Origin: Variovorax paradoxus | GTDB taxonomy: Bacteria > Pseudomonadota > Gammaproteobacteria > Burkholderiales > Burkholderiaceae_C | Direction of reading: 5' to 3' | Assembly: GCF_030815855.1 (NCBI RefSeq) | Contig: NZ_JAUSXG010000001.1 | Coordinates: 2,852,001-2,916,000, forward strand | Length of the DNA stretch: 64,000 nucleotides | Shown here: positions 8,597 to 16,581 of the stretch, piece after piece | Layout: each line of letters starts with the position of its first letter | How positions within the stretch are numbered: position 1 is the stretch's first letter | Notes under the pieces: generated by a model | Seen by the model: the letters and a program-made list of their open reading frames with translations, nothing else | Told to the model about the DNA's origin: nothing | Databases searched by the model: none | Made by a program: the position numbers and the translations under genes

Positions 8597-10537
8597 TTAC
8601 TGCGGGGTCCACTTCAGGCCGACGTACACGTTGCGGCCGCCGGTGGCATAGCCGCGTGCCAAGGTGTAGTCCTTGTCGCCCACGTTGTCGACGCGCGCCA
8701 CCAGGCCGATGTCGCGCGTGATCTGCGTGCTGGCCACGAGGTTCAGCACGGTGTAGCCGCTCAAGGTGCGGGTGTTCGCGGCATCGTCGAAGCGCTTGCT
8801 CGACGATTGCACCTCGGCGCCCAGCGTCCAGCCGGCCACGCGCCAGTCGGCGCCCAGGGTGCCGTGGCGGCGCGCGCGGCGTGCGAGCAGGTTGTCGGTT
8901 TCCAGATCGCGCGGATCCTGGAAGTCCGCCGATGCGCGCAGCGTGACGTCGCCGATGCGGTGGCCGCCCGACAAGGTAATGCCCCGGTAACGCGCGCGCG
9001 CCGTGCTGGCGTAGCAGCCGAAACCGGAATCGCAATTCGTGGCCCCGCCGTCGAACACGATCAGGTCCTTGACGCGGTTCTGGTACACCACGATGCCCGC
9101 ATGCGTGTCGCCGTCGGTGTACCGCAAGCCGAGCTCGACGTTGCGGCTCGACTCGGGCTTGAGCGTCGGCGTACCGTATTCGCTGAAGCGCTGGTACAGC
9201 GTGGGTGCGCGGAACGCGGTTCCGGCCGACACGGTGGCGCGCAGCTTCGGCGTGATCGAATAGCCGTAGGCGACGCTGCCGGTGGTCTTGCCACCGAACT
9301 CGCTGTCGTCGTCGTGGCGCACATGCAGCTGGAGCGAGTGCGCCCCCTGCACGAAGCCGTAGCCGAGCGACACCGCATCCTGCGAGCGTTTGCGCGAAAG
9401 CAGGCCGGTGAAGGTGGTCGGCGCGTTCTCGAGCGCGTCTTCGCGGCGTTCGAGCGTCGCCGTCACGAGGTGGGGGCCGAAGCGAAACTCGTTCTGGAAC
9501 AGATAGCCGCGCAGATTCGTCTCGGTGCGGTAGAACGAAGGCTGCGTCTTGTAGACCGATTGCGAATCGGTCACCTGCACGCGCGTGCTGTAGACGTCGT
9601 TCCACTTGGCCGACCACGAGAGCCCGGCCGTGCGCAGCGTGTTCTGCGAAACGTCGTTGTCGAACTGGAGCGGCGGCCTTCTGCTGAACACCGGCGAGTC
9701 GTAGCCGGCGTTGGTGTCGCTGTACAGCAGCGTGGCATCCAGCCGCTGGTTCGGGGTGAGCTGGTAGCCCAGGCGCAGGTTGCCGGAGTCGCCGCGATAG
9801 CCGTCGCGGTCGGGGCTGGTGAAACCGTCTTTCGAGGGCGTGCGCTTTTCGATCGGCAGTGCGTTGAAGCCCTTGCTTTCTTCGTGCGCGACACCGAACG
9901 AATAGTCGAGGTTGCCCGACTTCCCGCTCACGCCCGCCTCCGCCTTGCGCAGGCCATGACTGCCGAAGCCCACACCCGCATAGGGCGCCACGCCTTCTTC
10001 GCCGCGGCGGGTAAAGAGCTGGATCACGCCGCCCACGGCATCGGAGCCGTACACCGCGGCGGCCGGGCCGCGCAGCACTTCGATGCGGTCGATTTGCGCG
10101 AGCGGAATGCCTTCCCAGCCGGCACCCCCGGTCGATTGCGAATCGACGCGCACGCCGTCGATGTACACCGCCGTGAAGCGCGTATCCGCGCCGCGGATGA
10201 ACAGGCTGGTGGTGCTGGCCACGCCGCCGTTGCGCGTGATCTCGATGCCCGGCAGGCGCGCCAGCACGTCGGCCACGCCGACGGCGCCGCTGCGCTCGAT
10301 GGTCTGGCGGTCGATGATGGACACGTCGCTCACCAGGTCCGACAGCGGCTGCGGCGTGCGGTTGGCCGTCACCACGGTTTCACCCAGCGTGGCCGCAGCT
10401 TGCTGGGCATGCGCCGTCGAGGGCAGTTGAATCAGCGCCATGCCGCCGAAAGCGGAGGCCAGCGCAAGCGGCAGGCAGGCAAGGCGGCGACGGCGCGCGG
10501 GAGCACGGCCGAGAGAAAGGGGAACGCAGGAAATCAT
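8597..10537 (-). CDS. btuB: TonB-dependent vitamin B12 receptor
   Basis: 646 residues from an ATG at 10537; the frame stays open about 120 codons further upstream, but that stretch is the riboswitch leader. An N-terminal signal region ends near TAHAQQ and is followed by a TonB-box-like ETVVTA. A plug domain comes next (IEVLRGPAAAVYGSDAVGGVI) and then a beta-barrel ending in VYVGLKWTPQ with a terminal hydrophobic/Gln pattern. It takes up corrinoids across the outer membrane using TonB energy. It is first in the cobalamin operon, directly behind the riboswitch, which argues for B12 rather than a siderophore. Confidence 0.93.
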   Translation of the reverse strand: MISCVPLSLGRAPARRRRLACLPLALASAFGGMALIQLPSTAHAQQAAATLGETVVTANRTPQPLSDLVSDVSIIDRQTIERSGAVGVADVLARLPGIEITRNGGVASTTSLFIRGADTRFTAVYIDGVRVDSQSTGGAGWEGIPLAQIDRIEVLRGPAAAVYGSDAVGGVIQLFTRRGEEGVAPYAGVGFGSHGLRKAEAGVSGKSGNLDYSFGVAHEESKGFNALPIEKRTPSKDGFTSPDRDGYRGDSGNLRLGYQLTPNQRLDATLLYSDTNAGYDSPVFSRRPPLQFDNDVSQNTLRTAGLSWSAKWNDVYSTRVQVTDSQSVYKTQPSFYRTETNLRGYLFQNEFRFGPHLVTATLERREDALENAPTTFTGLLSRKRSQDAVSLGYGFVQGAHSLQLHVRHDDDSEFGGKTTGSVAYGYSITPKLRATVSAGTAFRAPTLYQRFSEYGTPTLKPESSRNVELGLRYTDGDTHAGIVVYQNRVKDLIVFDGGATNCDSGFGCYASTARARYRGITLSGGHRIGDVTLRASADFQDPRDLETDNLLARRARRHGTLGADWRVAGWTLGAEVQSSSKRFDDAANTRTLSGYTVLNLVASTQITRDIGLVARVDNVGDKDYTLARGYATGGRNVYVGLKWTPQ

Positions 10538-10639
10538 GGATGGACCGAACGAACGAGCGTCTATGCCCGTTGCCGGCCTCCCCGCCAGCGTTTTGGGCGC
10601 AATGGCCGCTTCATGCATCGATATCGATCGCGCATGCGG

Positions 10640-10815
10640 CAGCCGCCTCGTTGGCCGGTATCCGGGCTGGCAGTGCGGCCTCACCGCCTTCCCAGACGCC
10701 TGTTTCAGGGCGCCCAGTGGCTGGATGGATGAGGTTGACGCTTGCGGCGTCGACTGCTTGACCGTTGCGGGGGCAGCGCAGGCGGCTTCTGCCTTGTCCC
10801 GTTTCCGGGGGCGTT
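10640..10815 (-). promoter_or_regulatory. Cobalamin riboswitch in the btuB leader
   Basis: Read on the minus strand, the leader holds the conserved blocks of a cobalamin aptamer in the correct order. These are CTGCCCCCGCAACGGT (about 10759-10775), GCCACTGGGC around 10712-10721, GGGAAGGCGGTGAGGCCGCACTG (10671-10693), and the B12 box AGCCCGGATACCGGCC at 10653-10668. It ends about 100 nt before the btuB start, leaving room for an expression platform. It should repress btuB and the downstream transport/salvage genes when adenosylcobalamin is abundant. Boundaries are approximate. Confidence 0.9.
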
Positions 10816-11041
10816 CACTCCTGCTTCCCGTTGAACCGCGGCGTGTGAACCACGACGCAGGCACCAACGGGCGGGATTCTAGGGCCTCTCGCCGGCGCAT
10901 TAAGCCAAAAGTTGCGCAAGCTGTTGTTGTTCGTCGCGGAAAATTTGGAAAGCGCCTCGCGCAGGCCGCAGAATCCGTCCCGGTTCCACGCCGCGCGCGG
11001 CGGACCGGACCGCCTGTCCTGGGAAACTACAATCGCCAACC
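10816..11041. other. Divergent promoter region between btuB and the zapB-like gene
   Basis: Together with the riboswitch this belongs to a gene-free stretch of about 500 bp (10538-11041). It should carry the btuB operon promoter on the minus strand and the zapB-like/zapA promoter on the plus strand. I see no convincing repeat, operator or small gene in it. Confidence 0.5.
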
Positions 11042-11266
11042 ATGCCCGCCTCCAGCCCCATCGACCAGATCGCCGAGCGTGTGGAACGCCTGCTCGTGCG
11101 TCATGAAGAGGTGCAGCGCACCAATGCGCTGCTGCAGGAGCAGGTCGAAGCGCTCACGCGCGAGCGCGACGGGCTCAAGTCGCGGCTCGCCGCGGCCCGC
11201 ACGCGCCTCGACGCCTTGCTCGAGCGGCTGCCGGCCGAACCACCTTCCGAAGATTCCCCCGCATGA
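11042..11266 (+). CDS. Small coiled-coil protein (ZapB-like / TIGR02449 type)
   Basis: 74 residues, almost entirely one predicted coiled coil with heptad-spaced Leu/Val (IAERVERLLVRHEEVQRTNA onwards) and a Pro/Glu-rich tail. Small coiled-coil proteins of this type are commonly encoded just before zapA in proteobacteria. Its stop overlaps the zapA start by 4 bp, so the two are translated together. A role with FtsZ-ring accessory proteins is inferred from this context. It is short but has a coherent composition and a conserved position, so I regard it as real. Confidence 0.8.
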   Translation: MPASSPIDQIAERVERLLVRHEEVQRTNALLQEQVEALTRERDGLKSRLAAARTRLDALLERLPAEPPSEDSPA

Positions 11267-11598
11267 AGCAGATTGAAGTTCAGATCATGGGCCAGAGCTA
11301 TCTGCTCGGCTGCCCCGACGGCGGCGAGGCGCAATTGCGCGACGCCGTCGATCGCGTGGACGCGGCCATGTGCAAGATCCGCGATGCGGGCAAGGTGAAG
11401 GCCCGTGACCGCATTGCCGTGCTGGCTTCGCTGAACCTGGCTTTCGACCTGGCCGCACAGCAGGCTGCCGCCGCGGCGGCACCGACGGCCTCGACTTTCG
11501 CTGCTCCCGCGGCGGATGCCGGCGAAGCCGATGTCAAGGCCGCGCAACTCATTCAGAAACTCGATCAAGCCCTTGCGGGCGATGACCATTTACTCTGA
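11263..11598 (+). CDS. zapA: Cell division protein ZapA
   Basis: 111 residues. ZapA binds FtsZ filaments and promotes their bundling in the cytokinetic ring. The N-terminal KQIEVQIMGQSYLLGCP is the typical beta-hairpin of ZapA, followed by long helices with LRDAVDRVD and RDRIAVLASLNLAFDL. An Ala-rich stretch (AAAAAAPTASTF) precedes the C-terminal helix. It starts inside the previous gene's stop region (4-bp overlap) and is followed immediately by 6S RNA, the arrangement known from many beta- and gammaproteobacteria. Confidence 0.93.
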   Translation: MKQIEVQIMGQSYLLGCPDGGEAQLRDAVDRVDAAMCKIRDAGKVKARDRIAVLASLNLAFDLAAQQAAAAAAPTASTFAAPAADAGEADVKAAQLIQKLDQALAGDDHLL

Positions 11599-11636
11599 AT
11601 AGCGGCGCCCGGCTCGCCGGAGGCGTAAAATCCGAA

Positions 11637-11813
11637 CTGTCTGCGGTGCGCGTCGGGCTTAATATTTCCTTGTTCCAATGCTCTCCGGAGCCGGGCTTGG
11701 TACATCGCTTGACGGGTGTGATCATCTCGCGTCAGATGAACCCGAAGTCTTGCTGCCCTCGCCCACCTGAACCCTGGTTCAGGATGCGGGTTCGGCGCCC
11801 ACTTGCAGACACC
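11637..11813 (+). ncRNA. ssrS: 6S RNA
   Basis: About 177 nt directly downstream of zapA, a classic position for 6S RNA. The ends pair (TGTCTGC at 11638-11644 with GCAGACA at 11805-11811) as a closing stem. Near the 3' side the block CACCTGAACCCTGGTTCAGG resembles the conserved CACCTTGAACC...GGTTCAAGG region of E. coli 6S RNA, followed by a GCGG-rich strand. A -10 like TAAAAT lies at 11626-11631. The RNA mimics an open promoter and sequesters sigma-70 RNA polymerase in stationary phase. Confidence 0.88.
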
Positions 11814-11827
11814 TTTTTTCGTTCATA

Positions 11828-11865
11828 CGGCCCCGGCACGCGCTGCGCGGGGCCGTTGCTTTTTC
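11828..11865 (+). terminator. Rho-independent terminator after 6S RNA
   Basis: An 8-bp GC stem (CGGCCCCG at 11828-11835 with CGGGGCCG at 11848-11855), a 12-nt loop, and a T-rich tail reaching 11865. It closes the zapA-ssrS unit just before the TSUP gene, which argues that the latter starts at the GTG at 11881. Confidence 0.85.
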
Positions 11866-11880
11866 TCAAGGCCCCGCTGC

Positions 11881-12702
11881 GTGAACTCCCTGCTCGACCC
11901 CCTCCTGATCGCCGAACTCGCAGCGCTCGGCCTGGGCACCGGTTTTCTCGCGGGGCTGCTCGGCATCGGCGGCGGAATGCTCATGGTGCCGTTCATCACG
12001 ATCATCATGGGGCACCGCGGGGTGGCCTCCGATCTGGCCGTGAAGATGGCGATTGCCACCTCGATGGCGACGATCATCTTCACCTCGGTTTCCAGTGTGC
12101 GTGCGCACCACAAGCGCGGCGCGGTGCGCTGGGACATCGTGCGGCGGCTGGCGCCGGGCATCGTCATCGGTAGCCTGCTGGGCAGCCTGGGTGTGTTCTC
12201 GCTGCTGAAGGGCACGGTGCTGGCCATCGTGTTCGCGCTGTTCGTGGGCTTCTCCGCCACGCAGATGTTTCTCGACCGCAAGCCCAAGCCCACGCGCCAG
12301 ATGCCGGGCACTGCGGGGCAACTCTCGGCGGGCGGCGCCATCGGCTTCATCTCGGGCCTGGTCGGTGCGGGCGGGGGTTTCGTCAGCGTGCCGTTCATGA
12401 CGTGGTGCAACATCTCCATCCACAACGCCGTGGCCACCAGCGCCGCGCTCGGCTTTCCGATTGCCGTGGCCAATGTGCTCGGCTATGTGGTGAGCGGGCA
12501 GTCGGTGCAGGGCCTGCCCGACGGCTCCTTCGGGTACATCTGGCTGCCCGCACTCGTGGTGATTGCGTTGTGCAGCGTGCTCACCGCGCCCCTGGGCGCG
12601 AAGGCGGCGCACAACCTGCCGGTCAAGAAGCTCAAGCGCGTGTTCGCGAGCATCCTGTACCTGCTCGCCGCCTACATGCTCTGGAAGGGGCTGCAGGGCT
12701 GA
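11881..12702 (+). CDS. TSUP-family membrane transporter (TauE/SafE-like)
   Basis: 273 residues with about eight hydrophobic segments in two repeated halves. Each half begins with a Gly-rich turn: GLLGIGGGMLMVPF near residue 27 and GLVGAGGGFVSVPF in the middle. This duplicated G-x-GGG pattern is the hallmark of the TauE/SafE (TSUP) family, which exports sulfite, sulfoacetate or other small anions. The GTG at 11881 is chosen because an upstream ATG at 11803 would place the start inside 6S RNA and the terminator. The substrate is not evident. Confidence 0.88.
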   Translation: MNSLLDPLLIAELAALGLGTGFLAGLLGIGGGMLMVPFITIIMGHRGVASDLAVKMAIATSMATIIFTSVSSVRAHHKRGAVRWDIVRRLAPGIVIGSLLGSLGVFSLLKGTVLAIVFALFVGFSATQMFLDRKPKPTRQMPGTAGQLSAGGAIGFISGLVGAGGGFVSVPFMTWCNISIHNAVATSAALGFPIAVANVLGYVVSGQSVQGLPDGSFGYIWLPALVVIALCSVLTAPLGAKAAHNLPVKKLKRVFASILYLLAAYMLWKGLQG

Positions 12703-12783
12703 GTTCGCAGCGGATTTCGAAAGCCCCTCGGGTCGTGGGTGAGACCCGTTGCGATAGGTGGACGCCGGTCGTATAACCGGGTC

Positions 12784-13209
12784 ATGAAAATCCTCATCGC
12801 AGTCGACGGCAGCGCCTATACGCAGAAGGCGCTCAACTACCTGCTCGCCAACCGCGCCATGTTCGTGGACGGCCATGAACTGGTCATCGTGCACGTCTGT
12901 ACGGGCATCTCGGGCCACGTGGCGCGCCACCTCAGCAAAGAGGTGATTGCCGACTACTACGCCGAAGAGAACGCCAAAGTGCTCGACCCCGTGAAAGCAT
13001 TGCTCGCGGAGAACAGCGTGAGCAACTACACGATCGACAAGCGCCACGGCCATGCGGCCGAGGAAATTCTCAAGTCGGCAACGGCCGCACATGCCCAGCT
13101 GATCGTGCTCGGCACCCACGGCCACGGCATCTTCGGCCGTGCGTTGATGGGCTCGGTGGCCACCAAGGTGATTTCCGAAACGGATATCTCGGTGCTGCTG
13201 GTGCAGTAA
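12784..13209 (+). CDS. Universal stress protein (UspA family)
   Basis: 141 residues, one Usp domain. The N-terminal strand KILIAVDGSAYTQKAL and the C-terminal GTHGHGIFGRALMGSVA are visible; the latter matches the ATP-binding G-2x-G-9x-G-S/T signature, so it is probably an ATP-binding Usp. The ATG at 12784 follows a leader with no other start that keeps the first strand intact. It ends 6 bp before a strong terminator and probably forms a single-gene unit. Confidence 0.92.
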   Translation: MKILIAVDGSAYTQKALNYLLANRAMFVDGHELVIVHVCTGISGHVARHLSKEVIADYYAEENAKVLDPVKALLAENSVSNYTIDKRHGHAAEEILKSATAAHAQLIVLGTHGHGIFGRALMGSVATKVISETDISVLLVQ

Positions 13210-13215
13210 CCCGGC

Positions 13216-13237
13216 GAAGGCCGCGCCTTCTTTTTTT
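13216..13237 (+). terminator. Rho-independent terminator after the usp gene
   Basis: GAAGG at 13216-13220 pairs with CCTTC at 13226-13230 around a CCGCG loop, followed by a run of seven T. It ends the universal stress transcript just before the convergent AraC gene. Confidence 0.85.
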
Positions 13238-13241
13238 ATTG

Positions 13242-14204
13242 TTATTGAACCCGCTGTTGCCGCCACTCGCGCGGCGAGCAACCGAAGCGTTCGCGGAATG
13301 CACGGCTGAAGTGCGCCGCATCGTTGAAGCCGCGGCCGTAGGCAATGTCGGCCACCGGCCGGCCGGCCAGGCGCGGCTCGAGCAGGTCGCGGCTGCAGGC
13401 TTCGAGCCTGCGCTCCCAGATGTACTGCGACGGCGTGAACGGCTCGCTCTTGAAGATGCGGTGAATGTGGCTGGCTGAAACGCCCAACTCCGCCGCAAGG
13501 CTGCCTACCGAGAGCAACGGGTCCGCCAGCTGCTCGTCGATGCGCCGCTTCACGCGGGCCAGGTGGTAGGCCGTGAGATTGCTGAGACCCGGCGCACGCG
13601 CGGCGGGCAGCGTTTGCAGCCCGGCGACCAGAATGCTCTGCACCCCATTGGCCACCGCGAGTGCCGACGCAGGCTGCAAGGTGTCGATGTCTTCGCGCAG
13701 CGTGCGGATCATGCCGAGCAGCAGGTGCCCCGCGCCCTCGCGTCCCGACACGGTGGTGGCCGTCAATGCTTCGGTGTCGTGCAGCTCGCTGCGCAGGCGT
13801 TCGCCGGGCAGCTTGAGCACGATCTGCTCGAAAGCATTGTCGAACAGCAATTCGTACGGCCGGGTGCTGTCGTACAGCGCAAAGTCGCCCGCCGCCAGCA
13901 CGGCGTCGCGGCCGTCCTGCCGCACCACGCCCTGGCCGCGGGCCTGGATGCTGACCAGGAAGTAGTCGTCGCCCGACCGGGAGATGTGCCCCGGCGTCCG
14001 CATGACCTTCTGCGGCCCCGACTTGACCACCGACACATCGAGGCTCGGCAGCGTGTGCTGGCGGATGCTGCCCTCGAAATCGCCGGAACCGTCCCTGCGC
14101 ACCGCATCGCACCCGAGCTGCACGTACACGTTGCAGATCATGTCGGTCCAGTAGGCGAGCCGCTGATCGCGCGGAACGGCGTCGGTGCTGAGCAACTGGT
14201 TCAT
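13242..14204 (-). CDS. AraC-family regulator of the nitrilase/aldoxime dehydratase genes
   Basis: 320 residues from the ATG at 14204. The N-terminal two thirds is an AraC-binding-like-2 domain (QRLAYWTDMICNVYVQLG, GDYFLVSIQARGQG). The C-terminal 100 residues carry two helix-turn-helix motifs (SLAAELGVSASHIHRIFKSE and PVADIAYGRGFNDAAHFSRA). This domain order is that of XylS/NitR-type activators. It is divergent from the nitrilase gene with about 175 bp between them, so it most likely activates nitrilase and aldoxime dehydratase in response to a nitrile or aldoxime-derived inducer. Confidence 0.9.
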   Translation of the reverse strand: MNQLLSTDAVPRDQRLAYWTDMICNVYVQLGCDAVRRDGSGDFEGSIRQHTLPSLDVSVVKSGPQKVMRTPGHISRSGDDYFLVSIQARGQGVVRQDGRDAVLAAGDFALYDSTRPYELLFDNAFEQIVLKLPGERLRSELHDTEALTATTVSGREGAGHLLLGMIRTLREDIDTLQPASALAVANGVQSILVAGLQTLPAARAPGLSNLTAYHLARVKRRIDEQLADPLLSVGSLAAELGVSASHIHRIFKSEPFTPSQYIWERRLEACSRDLLEPRLAGRPVADIAYGRGFNDAAHFSRAFRERFGCSPREWRQQRVQ

Positions 14205-14381
14205 CGGGGTTCCTCGGGTTTCGTGAAAAGCCGGCATGCAACGCTGGAACAAGAACGCCGCAAGTTCGGGTCAAGGGGTTTCGCGGCGGCGAATCTACGC
14301 TTGAAGCAACCCGCATGCCACCGCGCAAACCCGGTGCGAGGTGTGCGAAGTTGTTTCACCACCCCCTCCCGGAGACCCGCC

Positions 14382-15428
14382 ATGCCCGCCACCGTTCACC
14401 CCAAGCTCCGCGTTGCCGCCGTGCAGGCCGCGCCCGTGTTCCTCGATCTCGACGGCACCATCGACAAGACCATCGACCTCATGGCCCAAGCCGCTGGCCA
14501 GGGCGTGAAACTCATCGCCTTTCCCGAAACCTGGGTGCCCGGCTATCCCTGGTGGATCTGGCTCGACTCGCCGGCCTGGGGCATGCAGTTCGTGCAGCGC
14601 TATCACGACAACGCGCTGGTCGTCGGCTCGGGCGAGTTCGACCGCATCCGCGATGCCGCGCGCAAGCACAAGATCTGGGTTTCCCTTGGCTACAGCGAAA
14701 AGGCCGCGGGCAGCCTCTACATTGCTCAGGCGCTGATCGACGACCAGGGCCACACGGTGCAGACGCGCCGCAAGCTCAAGCCCACGCACGTGGAGCGCAC
14801 CGTGTTCGGCGAAGGCGATGGCTCCGACCTCGCCGTGGCTGAAACGGCCATCGGCAACATCGGATCGCTCTCGTGCTGGGAGCACCTGCAGCCGCTCAGC
14901 AAATACGCGATGTACGCACAGAACGAGCAGATCCATTGCGGCGCCTGGCCCAGCTTCTCGCTCTACCGCGGCGCGGCTTTCGCCCTCGGCGCCGAGCTCA
15001 ACAATGCGGCCAGCCAGGTGTACGCGGCGGAGGGCCAGTGCTTCGTCGTCGCGCCGTGCGCCACGGTTTCGCCGGCGATGAGCGAGCTGATGTGCACCGA
15101 TGCGGGCAAGCAGCAGTTGCTGCGCGTGGGCGGCGGCTTTGCGCGCATCTACGCACCCGACGGCTCGCCGCTCGGTACGCCGTTGGCCGAAGACCAGGAA
15201 GGGCTGGTGATTGCAGACATCGACCTTGCAATGATTGCGCTCGCCAAGGCCGCGGCCGACCCGAGCGGTCATTACTCGCGGCCCGACGTCACGCAGCTGC
15301 TGCTGAACAAGACGCGGCGCGAACCGGTGGTGCTGCAGCGTACGCCCGAGGTCGAAGGCGGCGCCTTCGAAGCCATCGTCGCCACGCCCGAGCCGACGGC
15401 CGCGGCGCGCCAGCAGCTGGCCGCCTGA
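14382..15428 (+). CDS. Nitrilase
   Basis: 348 residues of the nitrilase branch of the C-N hydrolase superfamily, converting nitriles to carboxylic acids and ammonia. The catalytic triad is visible: Glu49 in FPET, Lys131 in RRKLKPTHVER and Cys165 in GSLSCWEHLQP. PGYPWWIW and the PTHVERTVFGEGDG block fit aryl/arylaliphatic nitrilases. It starts at the ATG at 14382 behind a GGAG-like ribosome site and is followed after 18 bp by the aldoxime dehydratase gene, so it probably consumes the nitrile that enzyme makes. Confidence 0.94.
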   Translation: MPATVHPKLRVAAVQAAPVFLDLDGTIDKTIDLMAQAAGQGVKLIAFPETWVPGYPWWIWLDSPAWGMQFVQRYHDNALVVGSGEFDRIRDAARKHKIWVSLGYSEKAAGSLYIAQALIDDQGHTVQTRRKLKPTHVERTVFGEGDGSDLAVAETAIGNIGSLSCWEHLQPLSKYAMYAQNEQIHCGAWPSFSLYRGAAFALGAELNNAASQVYAAEGQCFVVAPCATVSPAMSELMCTDAGKQQLLRVGGGFARIYAPDGSPLGTPLAEDQEGLVIADIDLAMIALAKAAADPSGHYSRPDVTQLLLNKTRREPVVLQRTPEVEGGAFEAIVATPEPTAAARQQLAA

Positions 15429-15446
15429 ACAAGCTGGAGCCACGCC

Positions 15447-16508
15447 ATGGAATCCGCCATTGCAGAGCACCTGAAATGTCCACGCACGCGCCACCGCCGC
15501 GTGGAGGACGACTACGCGCCGCCCTACCCCGTCTGGTCGGCACGCGCGCCGGCCGCGGTGAGGCAGGTGGTGATGGGCTACTTCGGCGTGCAGTCGCGCG
15601 GCGCCGATATGCAGGGGCGCGCTTGCGCCGCGCTGATGAAGATCGCGGCCGGCTTCGCGCTGCCCGACGGCCCCGGCCACCACGATTTCGCACACCACGT
15701 CGATGCCGACGGCTACGACCACATGATCGCCATCGCCTACTGGGACGACCCCGCAGCCCATGCGCGCTGGTGCGCGGCGCCCGAGACCGATGCGTGGTGG
15801 CGCTCGGAAGAACGGCTGACAGAGGGCCTCGGCTACTTCCGTGAAGTGGTGTCACCGCGCGTCGAGCACTTCGAGACCATGTTCAACACGCCGGACCGGC
15901 TCGAAGGCGTGGGCGTGGTGATGGGCGGCGTGAGCGGCGAACTGCAGGAGCACGGCTACTGGGGTTCGATGCGTGACCGCATTCCGCTGTCGCAAAACGA
16001 TGCCATGGCACCCTCCGGCACACGCGCCGTCATTGCCGGCACGCCGGCTCCCGGGCAGCGCGTGCGCGTTGCGGGCCACGAGAACATCGCGATGATCCGC
16101 TCCGGCCAGGAATGGGCCGACACTACCGGCCAAGAACGCAAGCTCTACCTGGAAGAGATGGAACCGGTACTGCGCGAAGGCATGGACTTCCTGCGCGACC
16201 AGGGTCTGGGCATCGGCTGCTACAGCAACCGCTACATGCACCATCTCGACGCCAAGGGCACGCCGCTCGAAAAATCGTTCGGCCTGAGCTTCTGGCGCTC
16301 GCTCGCCGACATGGAGCGATGGGCCGAGTCGCACCCGACGCACGTCGCGATCTTCGGCAGCTTCATGCGCTACGTGCAGGCGCTGAACTTCCAGCTGCAG
16401 CTGCGCGTGTACCACGAGGTGTCGGTGCTCAAGGCCGACGAGCAAAGCTACGAGTACATCAACTGCCATGCGCGCAGCGGGCTCATGAATGGCTTGGCCG
16501 CGGCCTAG
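15447..16508 (+). CDS. oxd: Heme-dependent aldoxime dehydratase
   Basis: 353 residues, the normal length for aldoxime dehydratases of the OxdA/OxdB group, which dehydrate aldoximes to nitriles on ferrous heme. Residues that fit the known active site are Arg178 (RDRIP), Ser219 (IRSGQ), His299 (HPTHVAIF, probable proximal heme ligand) and His323 (VYHEVSV, probable distal catalytic His). KSFGLSFWRSLADMERWAE is typical. It lies 18 bp after the nitrilase gene: the pair should turn an aldoxime into an acid plus ammonia, an intracellular cascade that avoids free nitrile. Confidence 0.93.
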   Translation: MESAIAEHLKCPRTRHRRVEDDYAPPYPVWSARAPAAVRQVVMGYFGVQSRGADMQGRACAALMKIAAGFALPDGPGHHDFAHHVDADGYDHMIAIAYWDDPAAHARWCAAPETDAWWRSEERLTEGLGYFREVVSPRVEHFETMFNTPDRLEGVGVVMGGVSGELQEHGYWGSMRDRIPLSQNDAMAPSGTRAVIAGTPAPGQRVRVAGHENIAMIRSGQEWADTTGQERKLYLEEMEPVLREGMDFLRDQGLGIGCYSNRYMHHLDAKGTPLEKSFGLSFWRSLADMERWAESHPTHVAIFGSFMRYVQALNFQLQLRVYHEVSVLKADEQSYEYINCHARSGLMNGLAAA

Positions 16509-16581
16509 AAGACCGCGCTTCGGGCATTTGCTTTAGGATGCGCGGCCCTATTCAAGCGCAAGCAAAGCCAAGGACCCGACC

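Noticed and set aside
11866-14328. An 820-codon minus-strand open frame
   Set aside because: It is the antisense shadow of the TSUP and usp genes joined to an out-of-frame reading of the AraC gene; no motif, ribosome site or codon-use support.
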